This document shows positions 1 to 6,496 of a stretch of DNA of 22,077 bases, piece by piece. Both the position numbers and the translations under genes were made by a program. Every line of letters starts with the position of its first letter. The stretch's first letter is position 1. Below the pieces are notes generated by a model. It ran no database searches, was not told the origin of the DNA, and saw only the letters and a list, made by a program, of their open reading frames with translations. This DNA comes from a virus. The DNA is taken from positions 8,953-31,029 of IMG/VR virus record IMGVR_UViG_3300030202_000269. One strand, written 5' to 3'.

Positions 1-1
1 A

Positions 2-655
2 AAAGAAGGTAGCAAAGGAAAGCAATATAATTTAACTCAAATGGATAAATTAAGGCAAAAGCTATCTCAAAAATATAATCAAAATCCTGACCAAGTAGCT
101 CTATTAGATATGATTAATCTTATTGATGATATGATAGCAAGTAAAGCAGTAAAGGGTTTTCCCGATTTAGAATTAGCTAGGGTTGCCAATCAAAGATATA
201 AGAAAGCAGAACTATTAGATAGAGCCATTAATAATGTAAAACTAGATATGAAAGCAGGCTCTCAGATGTCTGAATCAAAACTATACAAGACTGCTATAGT
301 TAGTATATTAAAAGACCCAAAGTCTAGTAAGTATTTTTCAAAAGAAGAATTAGACCTTATGGAGAATGTTTTACAAGGAAATATTATGGATAGAGTAATT
401 GGTAGAACTGCTGATTTGTCTCCAAATGTTCAAAAAGTTATGACTGCTTTGGCTTTTGCAGGTTCTTACGCACAGCCGTTATGGTTGATACCTACTACTG
501 TTGGTCTTTTTGCTAATAGAGCCGCTAACAGAAACGTAAGAAATAAAGTAGATGAACTTGCTGATAAGATAGCAGACATAGCCAAACCTGAAGCTGTTAT
601 GTCTGAGGCAATTACTCCTTCAACTGCAGTAACTTCTGCTGTAATGGCTCAATAA
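2..655 (+). CDS. Probable internal virion / DNA-ejection protein, C-terminal part (5'-truncated)
   Basis: The reading frame is open to the left edge of the window, so the ATG at 41 is only an internal methionine and this is the last ~217 residues of a larger protein. It is rich in charged helices. It has a segment DPKSSKYFSKEELDLMENVL followed by GRTADLSP, a pattern I associate with the C-terminal domains of podovirus internal/ejection proteins (DPK..FF..EE..... then LSP). A more hydrophobic stretch (AFAGSYAQPLWLIPTTVGLF) follows and could contact a membrane. It sits directly before the tail lysozyme gene, one base apart, as expected for the end of a late virion module. The family assignment is inference from pattern and position. 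Confidence 0.6.
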   Translation, partial: KEGSKGKQYNLTQMDKLRQKLSQKYNQNPDQVALLDMINLIDDMIASKAVKGFPDLELARVANQRYKKAELLDRAINNVKLDMKAGSQMSESKLYKTAIVSILKDPKSSKYFSKEELDLMENVLQGNIMDRVIGRTADLSPNVQKVMTALAFAGSYAQPLWLIPTTVGLFANRAANRNVRNKVDELADKIADIAKPEAVMSEAITPSTAVTSAVMAQ

Positions 656-656
656 T

Positions 657-1232
657 ATGGGAATGTTAACAAACAACGAGCAGGAAACTATTGATGCTTT
701 ACTAGCGGTAGGTTTTCCTCCTAGGGATATACCCGCACTAATGGGTAATATAGATGTTGAAACAGGCGGCAGTTACTCTCACACTCAGAAAGAAAGAGGC
801 GGTAAAGGTTACGGATTATTTCAGTTTACTGGTAGCCATAAAAGAGACTATTTTGACTGGCTTAAAGACTCAAATTTAAACGATAATAAGACGAGCCAAG
901 CTAAGTTCGTGTTTGACAATATCTACGGAAATAGAGGCTATGGTAGAGAGCTAGGATGGAGAGACAGAAGTAAGTTACAGACTATGTTCTCAGAAAGTAT
1001 GTTAGCCAATCCCCACATAGATGACCCTATAAAGAGAAAGGCTAAGATATTCTCAGATGTCTATGAGAAGCCCGGAGTCCCACATAACGAGAGACGTATG
1101 GAGTCTGCTAAGAAGTGGGAACAAAAACTAATGGACACAAAAAAACCGCCACCACCAAAACCTGCAACAGGTATGATGAGTAGCGGTCCTATGAGACGCG
1201 GTAGTAGACGTGGTCGTAAGAGACCTTCTTAA
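657..1232 (+). CDS. Phage tail lysozyme-like virion muramidase
   Basis: 191 aa. The N-terminal ~150 residues resemble the phage tail lysozyme family: an early helix (LLAVGFPPRDIPALMGN), then IDVETGG with a candidate catalytic Glu35, then GYGLFQFTGSHKRDYFDWL, a signature of lysozyme-fold glycan hydrolases that cut peptidoglycan during DNA entry. The last ~35 residues are a proline-rich linker (KKPPPPKP) and a very basic RRGSRRGRKRPS tail that could bind DNA or the virion interior. It starts one base after the preceding stop with no clear Shine-Dalgarno, so translation is probably coupled; an alternative ATG lies at 663. Its TAA overlaps the stop of the convergent minus-strand gene. Family call fairly secure, catalytic residue inferred. 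Confidence 0.75.
   Translation: MGMLTNNEQETIDALLAVGFPPRDIPALMGNIDVETGGSYSHTQKERGGKGYGLFQFTGSHKRDYFDWLKDSNLNDNKTSQAKFVFDNIYGNRGYGRELGWRDRSKLQTMFSESMLANPHIDDPIKRKAKIFSDVYEKPGVPHNERRMESAKKWEQKLMDTKKPPPPKPATGMMSSGPMRRGSRRGRKRPS
1139..1187 (-). terminator. Possible leftward terminator inside the lysozyme gene (antisense)
   Basis: Read on the minus strand, ACCGC (1187-1183) can pair with GCGGT (1149-1145) across a loop that itself holds CCTG-TTG-CAGG, and is followed by seven T residues. It lies ~45 bases past the last leftward gene. The outer stem is short and the T-run is also the reverse of Lys codons, so this is a weak call. Confidence 0.25.
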
Positions 1233-1663
1233 TGATTAGTCTTTATATGTAATACTGCGAGAGCGTCCTTAACATTCAAATATCCAACTTCTTTGTCTAT
1301 CCACTCAGTTCTAGAGAATTCTGTCTGAGCGGGTAGCTTTCGTGTGTGCCACTTAAAGTCATACTCTTCATCCCTCTCCATAATTATAGGGTCAAACAAA
1401 TAGACCTTATGTCCGCCTTTGTGAGGCATACTTACAGCATACATAAACTCTAAATCGTTTTCTTCGGCGTATTGTTTATTCCAATCATACTTCATCTTTT
1501 CTAAGAGAGTATCATCATAATGTTTATTACGACATTTAATCTCTAGCATAATGCCGTGCTCTGTATCAAAGGCATCATACCTAGCAAACTTATCGTCCAT
1601 AGCGACGAAGTTATAATCTTCTCCTGAGTTGAGCAAATCTATCAGCTTCTTCTCATTCATCAT
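1229..1663 (-). CDS. PD-(D/E)XK nuclease-like protein
   Basis: 144 aa from the chosen start. Near residue 30 it shows RYDAFDTEHG then IMLEIKCR, giving D...(x)n...E-x-K, the metal-binding core of the PD-(D/E)XK nuclease fold, followed by a helix with conserved-looking LLEKMKYDW. No further domain is recognised; target unknown. An ATG at 1669 gives two more residues, but the AAGGAGA motif lies almost on top of it. The ATG at 1663 is 7 bases from GGAG and overlaps the upstream FmdB-like stop in an ATGA, so I chose 1663. It is the last gene of the leftward module and meets the rightward lysozyme gene tail to tail with a 4-base stop overlap. Confidence 0.6.
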   Translation of the reverse strand: MMNEKKLIDLLNSGEDYNFVAMDDKFARYDAFDTEHGIMLEIKCRNKHYDDTLLEKMKYDWNKQYAEENDLEFMYAVSMPHKGGHKVYLFDPIIMERDEEYDFKWHTRKLPAQTEFSRTEWIDKEVGYLNVKDALAVLHIKTNH

Positions 1664-1851
1664 TTCCATTCTCCTTTGTGACCTGCGCCTCTGCCGTGTC
1701 CGTCTCCTGACGTCCTAAACATAGGTGTGCTTATCTTATGTTCACCTTCGCCGCCACAGGCTTCACAGTCTATAGGGTCTAAGCGTTCTGACATCTTACG
1801 CATTTCTGAGAATACTAATCCACAGTCTTTGCACTTATATTCATATATCAT
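1660..1851 (-). CDS. FmdB-type zinc-ribbon small protein
   Basis: 63 aa. It begins MIYEYKCKDCG and has a second pair CEACGG, a CxxC...CxxC zinc ribbon with the YEYxCxxCG start typical of the FmdB regulatory family, which is common in bacteria and phages but of unknown biochemical role. The glycine/histidine-rich C-terminus (GDGHGRGAGHKG) is also typical. The open frame extends 6 codons further upstream to 1869, but only the ATG at 1851 has a good ribosome binding site (GGAG, 8 bases upstream). The stop overlaps the start of the nuclease-like gene (ATGA). The dispersed palindrome at 1899 lies ~48 bases upstream. Confidence 0.75.
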   Translation of the reverse strand: MIYEYKCKDCGLVFSEMRKMSERLDPIDCEACGGEGEHKISTPMFRTSGDGHGRGAGHKGEWK

Positions 1852-1898
1852 ACTATTTTCTCCAATCACTCTTCCATAAATCTCTAGGCTGAGTTTTT

Positions 1899-1912
1899 GT
1901 TAAATGTTTAAC
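1899..1912 (-). repeat. Dispersed palindrome GTTAAATGTTTAAC, copy 1
   Basis: Fourteen-base inverted repeat found six times in the leftward module (others at 7859, 9792, 11974, 13796, 14430). This copy is intergenic, upstream of the FmdB-like gene. The left flank on the + strand is TTTTT instead of the AAAA seen at copies 2-5, so only the core is conserved here. The asymmetric centre (TG on the + strand) points the same way as in four other copies. Confidence 0.8.
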
Positions 1913-1930
1913 TTTTAGTGAGTAGTATAG

Positions 1931-1972
1931 CTTGGAAGTCCCGTCCATACGAACGAGACCCCAAGTTTTTTT
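1931..1972 (+). terminator. Rightward intrinsic terminator candidate
   Basis: CTTGG..GTC.CGT pairs with ACG.GAC.CCAAG (1931-1965) and is followed by seven T residues on the + strand. The stem is interrupted by small internal loops. It would stop rightward late transcripts that run past the lysozyme gene, after ~700 bases of antisense transcription through the last leftward genes. Read leftward, the hairpin has no U-tract. Confidence 0.55.
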
Positions 1973-1976
1973 AGCC

Positions 1977-2219
1977 TTAGTCTTTGAGCTCATTGACTAT
2001 ATCTTTGTCAAGTAGCCTCCAAATGATAAGCGCTGTGATTATACCAGCTAATCCAGCATTACCCAAAGTCCAAACTATATCGAGTACAGCACCGATTACA
2101 TTGCCCGTAAGGAAAGCTACCTTTGTACCAAAGATAATCTGCAATATAATTGATAAGCTAACCAGTTTGATGCCAATGTCAATTGCACCGTCAGCACCAT
2201 TCTTGATTTTCTCTAACAT
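1977..2219 (-). CDS. Small membrane protein, possible holin
   Basis: 80 aa with a charged N-terminus (MLEKIKNGADGAID) and two hydrophobic segments, roughly residues 16-38 (IGIKLVSLSIILQIIFGTKV) and 43-67 (GAVLDIVWTLGNAGLAGIIT), followed by a charged tail WRLLDKDIVNELKD. Two transmembrane helices and size fit a class II-like holin or another small membrane effector. No holin family is recognised and it lies far from the lysozyme module, so function is open. The start has GGAG 8 bases upstream. It follows NrdJ and a tiny hydrophobic ORF in the same transcript. Confidence 0.6.
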   Translation of the reverse strand: MLEKIKNGADGAIDIGIKLVSLSIILQIIFGTKVAFLTGNVIGAVLDIVWTLGNAGLAGIITALIIWRLLDKDIVNELKD

Positions 2220-2277
2220 ATTTCTTACTCCTATATTAAATGTAACACATCGGCTATACTAGCCACCCTTTGCAACT

Positions 2278-2346
2278 TCACAAATCACCTGTTAATTTTA
2301 ACACAAGTAACTGTAAAGCTAACACCAACAATATACCTTCTATCAT
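2278..2346 (-). CDS. 22-aa hydrophobic microprotein coupled to NrdJ
   Basis: A 22-codon frame encoding an almost wholly hydrophobic peptide (EGILLVLALQLLVLKLTGDL after the first two residues), long enough to span a membrane once. Its ATG overlaps the NrdJ stop as ATGA, and GAGAGGGA lies just upstream, so translational coupling is plausible. Nothing else is coded between NrdJ and the 80-aa membrane protein. It could be a small membrane partner of that protein or a chance frame. No homologue is recognised. Confidence 0.4.
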   Translation of the reverse strand: MIEGILLVLALQLLVLKLTGDL

Positions 2347-4310
2347 TCCGTGTCCCTCTCTTCTTCAACTAAATCAACTAACTCACATACACTACCAGTA
2401 CAGGCTAGTGTCTTAGTACCTACTGTTGAGTCGGTCAATTCATACTCACTAATTAAATCCCAATCTACAGCCTTTGGCATCTTCTTAGCCAATTCTGTAT
2501 AAGTTTTCTTATCACAGTCTTCGTAAGGAGCTTGTTGATATGTATGGTCTGAGTGCGGTAGGAAACTAACACCCGATACTTCATCGAAGTGTTTGTACAC
2601 CCACGCTCCCACTTCCATCCATTCGTGCTCTCTAACGCTCACAGTAACACTAGGCTTATGCTCACAGTAATGTCTCTGATACTTAAGCCACAGCTCTAAC
2701 TGCTCGATAGCGGTTCTCTCGTTCCTAGTAATAGCACCATCAGGAGCTTTCATAGGGAAAGAGAATACCTTAACACTATTAGGTTTCATAACATCAGGCT
2801 CACAAGGAATGCCTTGGTCTTCCATAAGTTGTGCTATAGGGTCTTTAGCGTCTGCTCTAACCCTACGGATATAATAATCACTATGTCTAGTATGTATACC
2901 ACTAGCACTATCAACTAACTGGCTTACCGTACCACTAGGCTTAATAGCAGTAGTAGCAGTAGCTTGTTGAATTCCCAGTAGCTCTGACCAATGCTCATTA
3001 GTCTTAACTGATTCTTTTCTAAGGTCTACTAAAAAGTCAGATAAACTTCTCTTGCCATAGTATCCTCTACTGTCATCACTACTACCGTTCATAAAAGCAT
3101 TATCCATAATACCAGTAAGAGATACACCTAGTAGTGCTTCCTCTTCTGTATTGTGTACCCACTTAGGACGTAAGCGTTTAATGTTAGTTAGTGACGCTTG
3201 GAACGTACCTAATATAGTAGCTAGTCTAACTTTACGGAGTATATCCTTCTGCGTGTCCTCCGCTCTTACCACAACCTCAGTCAAGTTACAGAACTGACCA
3301 TCTCTAAGAATGATTTCACTACAAGGATTACAACCAAAGTCGTGGTCTGTATCGCGTCTACCGATAGACTCTACTTGTTTGATAGCGGCTTCCCTGTTAA
3401 AGATACCACGCTCACCTGACTTAGACTCATATAAAGACGTCCACTCTTTCATAAAGATACCCATATCAGGCTTCTCTGTATAACATACACTATTATTACT
3501 TAGAGCCATCTCAGGAGTATCTGACCACCATTGACCACTCTTAGCATTACGCATACGCTCATCAGTAAGATTAGATAGAGAGATAAGTGCTGACCTACGT
3601 ACACCACCCACAACTACAACCTCAGCAATCTTACACATCATCCGGTGACATTCGTACGACGTAAGTTTACGCCCTCCTGCTTCTTTAAATATGTTAGTAG
3701 CAAAGTTAAACAAATCAAGAAGAGGCTCAGGACCACTAGCTCTACCACCGAATGTCTGTAGTCTAGCACCTTTAGGTCTCACCTTAGAGAAGTCCCATTT
3801 AGGCATCTCACCGTCATATAAATAAGTAATCAGCTTACGGAATGCAGACTGCCATCCCTCCTTGCTATCCTGTACGACAATAACATCTTCTACGTCTACC
3901 ATATTCTCAGGAACTTCAGGTAGTTTATTAACGTGCTGTCTCTCTACGCTGAAACCTACACCAGTACCGTGCATAAGTATAAACAATGTTTCATCAAATG
4001 CTTTAGGATGGTCTACACTAAGATAAGCGCAGTTATACCCTGCAATATTATTCTTAGCTAGAGCAGGTCCTGCGGTCATAAGAGCTCTCATACTAGGCAT
4101 AACTTCTAAGTTACATACTGCATCCTCAAGTATCTTCCTAGTCTTAGGCACTAACTCTTGATTAGTATTTTCTTTTAGGTGCTGTTCCATAAAGTCGAAG
4201 TACCGAGCTACAGTCTCCTCCCAAGTCTCTCTACGGTTCTTCTCAGGTAGCCACCTTGCGTACCTGCTAAGAGCGATAAAGTTTTGGTAATCATTAGGTA
4301 ATTTATTCAA
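2343..4310 (-). CDS. nrdJ: Adenosylcobalamin-dependent (class II) ribonucleoside-triphosphate reductase
   Basis: 655 aa. It makes deoxyribonucleotides from ribonucleotides with a B12 radical, supplying phage DNA synthesis. Seen: the N-terminal YARWLPEKNRRETWEETVAR block of the monomeric class II type; GYNCAYLSVDHP with the first redox cysteine (about residue 94); NPCSE and FCNLTEV with cysteines about 330 and 341, the same 11-residue spacing as Cys408/Cys419 of the Lactobacillus leichmannii enzyme, plus the adjacent Glu; and a C-terminal CTGSVC (C-x4-C) that would be re-reduced by thioredoxin. No ATG fits the N-terminus. The TTG at 4310 is preceded by AAGGAG at 9 bases and follows the upstream stop by one base, so I take it as the start; a longer TTG frame to 4343 lacks a ribosome binding site. 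Confidence 0.92.
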   Translation of the reverse strand: MNKLPNDYQNFIALSRYARWLPEKNRRETWEETVARYFDFMEQHLKENTNQELVPKTRKILEDAVCNLEVMPSMRALMTAGPALAKNNIAGYNCAYLSVDHPKAFDETLFILMHGTGVGFSVERQHVNKLPEVPENMVDVEDVIVVQDSKEGWQSAFRKLITYLYDGEMPKWDFSKVRPKGARLQTFGGRASGPEPLLDLFNFATNIFKEAGGRKLTSYECHRMMCKIAEVVVVGGVRRSALISLSNLTDERMRNAKSGQWWSDTPEMALSNNSVCYTEKPDMGIFMKEWTSLYESKSGERGIFNREAAIKQVESIGRRDTDHDFGCNPCSEIILRDGQFCNLTEVVVRAEDTQKDILRKVRLATILGTFQASLTNIKRLRPKWVHNTEEEALLGVSLTGIMDNAFMNGSSDDSRGYYGKRSLSDFLVDLRKESVKTNEHWSELLGIQQATATTAIKPSGTVSQLVDSASGIHTRHSDYYIRRVRADAKDPIAQLMEDQGIPCEPDVMKPNSVKVFSFPMKAPDGAITRNERTAIEQLELWLKYQRHYCEHKPSVTVSVREHEWMEVGAWVYKHFDEVSGVSFLPHSDHTYQQAPYEDCDKKTYTELAKKMPKAVDWDLISEYELTDSTVGTKTLACTGSVCELVDLVEEERDTE

Positions 4311-4311
4311 T

Positions 4312-4533
4312 TTATTCGTCTCCTTCAATTGGGTCGATTTCAATGTTTATCATCTTGCTACCATTGTCATCTTCATAAGTATTATATTTTAATCTTCCAT
4401 TTCTGTGCATAAGTATCGCATCAGTTATCCCTCTATCATAACACTTCTGTCCGTGTCTCCATATTAAGATTGCTCCTAATGTAAGAAAGGCTAGTGTCAT
4501 CATAAGAAAGTTTTCAGTAGGTATCATCAACAT
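4312..4533 (-). CDS. Small single-pass membrane protein, unknown function
   Basis: 73 aa. One hydrophobic segment near the N-terminus (LMMTLAFLTLGAILIW, about residues 10-25) is followed by a charged, probably cytoplasmic region ending in an acidic tail (IEIDPIEGDE). The ATG at 4533 has GGAGGAG at 7 bases; the frame also opens with a TTG two codons earlier, without a better ribosome binding site. It overlaps the preceding 55-aa gene by 20 bases and ends one base before the NrdJ start, so all three are probably translated as a coupled set. Not recognised. Confidence 0.6.
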   Translation of the reverse strand: MLMIPTENFLMMTLAFLTLGAILIWRHGQKCYDRGITDAILMHRNGRLKYNTYEDDNGSKMINIEIDPIEGDE

Positions 4534-4681
4534 CGTCAAACTCCTCCCGTTTGTCTATTAATTTATCCTCGAACTCGTGTAAGATATCTTCTGTTGTTAT
4601 ATCTAATACCTCACACAGAGTACAAGGGTCTATTGCTTCTTGAACTATACGTTCTTTAAGTTCATTTAAAGTTAGAGCCAT
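4514..4681 (-). CDS. 55-aa conserved-looking phage protein, unknown function
   Basis: Encodes MALTLNELKERIVQEAID, then PCTLCEVLDITTEDILHEFEDKL and an acidic end. The layout (helix, D-P/C-x-x-L-x-E-x-L-x-I-T-x-E-D-I-L-x-x-F-x-D-K-L) resembles small uncharacterised proteins that I recall beside replication genes in T7-like and marine phages. GGAGGG lies just upstream of the ATG. It overlaps the genes on both sides by 20 bases, a dense phage-style arrangement. Probably a small helical protein; function unknown. Confidence 0.6.
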   Translation of the reverse strand: MALTLNELKERIVQEAIDPCTLCEVLDITTEDILHEFEDKLIDKREEFDDVDDTY

Positions 4682-4883
4682 ACTGCCCTCCCTCGTGTTC
4701 TATAAGTTTATCTAAGAACCAACGAGCTTTCTTTAAATCTTCAACGCCGTTTTTAAATCGCCATCGACAGATGTATTTAGTTATCGAAGCAGTTAGGTAG
4801 TCCATATCTTGGTCTAGTATAAAGTCTATGACCTCAATGTTACCTTGCTTATAATGGTTAGGATTTATTTTATCTTCGTCCAT
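4662..4883 (-). CDS. DUF3310-family protein
   Basis: 73 aa. NPNHYKQGNIEVIDFILDQ, then TASITKYICRWRFKNGVEDL and KKARWFLDKLIE match the DUF3310 pattern (HYxxGxIEvIdfI, KYicRwr.KnG.eDLkKA.wyLdkLI), widespread in phages and sometimes annotated as nucleotide kinase without proof. AAGGA lies 9 bases before the ATG. It overlaps the upstream endonuclease gene by 19 bases. Its place among nucleotide and DNA metabolism genes agrees with a nucleotide-related role, which remains inference. Confidence 0.8.
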   Translation of the reverse strand: MDEDKINPNHYKQGNIEVIDFILDQDMDYLTASITKYICRWRFKNGVEDLKKARWFLDKLIEHEGGQYGSNFK

Positions 4884-5230
4884 TTCTTTAGTTCCTTTAT
4901 CTCTTTAGTTGAAAATATTTTGATGCCATATTTCTCACACCATTTCCTGTAAGTAATTTTATTACCCTTAGCTACTTTGGAATCGGGGCGGGGCATCAAG
5001 AATATTAACTCCTTGCCTTCAAACTTAAGTTGTTCAGCAATTGATTTATATTTCTGTCTATCCCCACTCCGAAAGAACCCTTTAACTTCTATGTGAAACT
5101 TGCCTTTAACGAAATCAGGCGTATAGTTTTTACGGATAGTATAGGCTATCCTACAAGGTTCATACTTCCATTCCTTACCAAGAGCTTCGGAACATTCTTT
5201 CTCTAGCTTACTGCGAAACTTTATTGCCAT
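4865..5230 (-). CDS. T7 endonuclease I-like Holliday junction resolvase
   Basis: 121 aa. It matches the order of T7 gp3: FRSKLEKE (candidate Glu10), YTPDF (Asp39), then IEVKG (Glu48 and Lys50), i.e. the catalytic E...D...E-x-K of endonuclease I, followed by KYRK-like and WCEKYGIK blocks that parallel T7 gp3 (YGEFCEKHGIKF). It would cut branched DNA, resolving junctions and helping host DNA breakdown or packaging. It is slightly shorter than T7 gp3 (149 aa). The start overlaps the upstream exonuclease gene by 23 bases; ribosome binding site weak (GGATAGAG). Confidence 0.88.
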   Translation of the reverse strand: MAIKFRSKLEKECSEALGKEWKYEPCRIAYTIRKNYTPDFVKGKFHIEVKGFFRSGDRQKYKSIAEQLKFEGKELIFLMPRPDSKVAKGNKITYRKWCEKYGIKIFSTKEIKELKKWTKIK

Positions 5231-6092
5231 CTCTATCCACCTCTATTACGTTAGGTAAATGTACAACCTGCGTCAAGTAACGAGGTCCATTAGAGTATAA
5301 GAATGTTCTTAGGTCTTCACCCCAACAATCGTGCTTATATGCACAGTAACTACAGCCAACAGGAAGTTTCATATTTCCTGACTTACCGTCGGGTATAGCC
5401 TTATAACATCTCTCAGGCGGTGTATCAGATTCAACTACTTTCTTTATATTCTTTATTCTTTCAGGTATAGAGAAAAAGTTTAACTTCGACCAGTACCATT
5501 GAGACTCATCAGCCATATCATACTTTAGATATGTAAGATGTCCGTTGGTCTTATCCATAACTAACCAACCAATATCTGTCGTACCCTCAGCGTGAGCATA
5601 GCCTTTGATTTGGTCTATATATCCAAAGGGGTCATCATTAACTAACGAACCATCTTTGAACTTCTTAAAGCCATAAGATGACGCTGATTTAACATCAGTC
5701 AATACACCATCAATCTTACAGTCCATAGAGCCTTTAATACCATCTACTTCTACTTGCTTCTGTTCGTGTGTCACATCGTGACCTGCAAGTTTAGTAAGAG
5801 CTAGTACCATCTCTTCAATCAAGTGACCATATAGAAACTTGATTCTTGTATGGGGCAATAGTTTCTCACCCTCATAGCCATTATAAGAATACCACAACTG
5901 TCTATCTTTCTTACCTATGTTAGACATACGGAGCTTACGCTTATCAAACTCGTGTTCTGTGATATTGTTTCTTAGTATCTCTTTGACATTCTCACCGAAG
6001 TCATTGATTACTTGTTCGACAGGTACACCTTCAGGGATTTCCTTGGTGTCAATCATACGATATATGTCGCTTACTAAAGTATCTGTACTCAT
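5208..6092 (-). CDS. RecB/Cas4-like PD-(D/E)XK exonuclease
   Basis: 294 aa. Core: GSMDCKIDGVLTDVKSAS (D...D-x-K) about residue 125, then GYIDQIKGYAHAEG, the Q-x3-Y motif of RecB-family nucleases. Near the C-terminus cysteines at ERCYK and GCSYCAYKHDCW form a four-cysteine pattern like the Fe-S cluster site of Cas4/AddB-type nucleases. Such enzymes take the place of T7 gp6 exonuclease in many marine podoviruses and would digest DNA ends for recombination or nucleotide recycling. The start has GGAGG at ~8 bases. It overlaps the next gene in both directions, so it is part of the replication operon. Confidence 0.82.
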   Translation of the reverse strand: MSTDTLVSDIYRMIDTKEIPEGVPVEQVINDFGENVKEILRNNITEHEFDKRKLRMSNIGKKDRQLWYSYNGYEGEKLLPHTRIKFLYGHLIEEMVLALTKLAGHDVTHEQKQVEVDGIKGSMDCKIDGVLTDVKSASSYGFKKFKDGSLVNDDPFGYIDQIKGYAHAEGTTDIGWLVMDKTNGHLTYLKYDMADESQWYWSKLNFFSIPERIKNIKKVVESDTPPERCYKAIPDGKSGNMKLPVGCSYCAYKHDCWGEDLRTFLYSNGPRYLTQVVHLPNVIEVDRDGNKVSQ

Positions 6093-6496
6093 TGTACTTC
6101 CTCCTTTAAAATTTTATCAACTAACTCTTTTATTTTTAAAAGATAAATTCTACTAGCATTATGGTCTCCTCCTTTAACTGGATAACCTTGCTTGTATATT
6201 TTCTTTAGGGTTTCTGTAGGAATTATAAAACCTAATACAAACTCATCATTAGATGTTAAATTGTGTATCCAAACATCTGACTCAGTAGCTTCAATACCAC
6301 TAGCTTTACCGTAGCTTTCGTATTCTACACAAATATTCCCTGTTTTTTTCCACATATCTTTTTCAGTTTTAACTTCAGCAGTTGTTAGCTTGTCTGCAAT
6401 AAAGTCTTCCCACTTTTCTCCAAACTTTAAATCTAAATCAAACTTTTTGAATGATTTACCTCTATTGTTTGGTGCTATTAGTGTGTCTGTTGCCAC
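6089..6496 (-). CDS. Possible PD-(D/E)XK-type protein, unknown function
   Basis: 135 aa, GTG start. KFDLDLKFGEKWEDFIADKL, then AEVKTEKD and KTGNICVEYESYGKASGIEA with SDVWIHNL. The order (N-terminal Glu helix, E-V-K-x-E-x-D, N-x-x-x-E-x-E, SGI..T.SD.W) resembles nuclease-fold proteins seen in phage replication modules, with candidate acidic residues and Lys around 42-47. I cannot be sure of the fold. It overlaps the end of the DNA polymerase gene by 19 bases and the start of the exonuclease gene by 4, so it probably acts with them. Upstream AAGGTAGG is a modest ribosome binding site. Confidence 0.5.
   Translation of the reverse strand: MATDTLIAPNNRGKSFKKFDLDLKFGEKWEDFIADKLTTAEVKTEKDMWKKTGNICVEYESYGKASGIEATESDVWIHNLTSNDEFVLGFIIPTETLKKIYKQGYPVKGGDHNASRIYLLKIKELVDKILKEEVQ

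Noticed and set aside
1852-1869. Upstream ATG of the FmdB-like gene
   Set aside because: No ribosome binding site; the downstream ATG at 1851 has GGAG and gives the family's usual MIYEYxC start.
2293-2304. GTTAATTTTAAC near 2291, resembling the dispersed palindrome
   Set aside because: It is two bases shorter with a different centre, and lies in the 22-aa frame; not counted as a copy.
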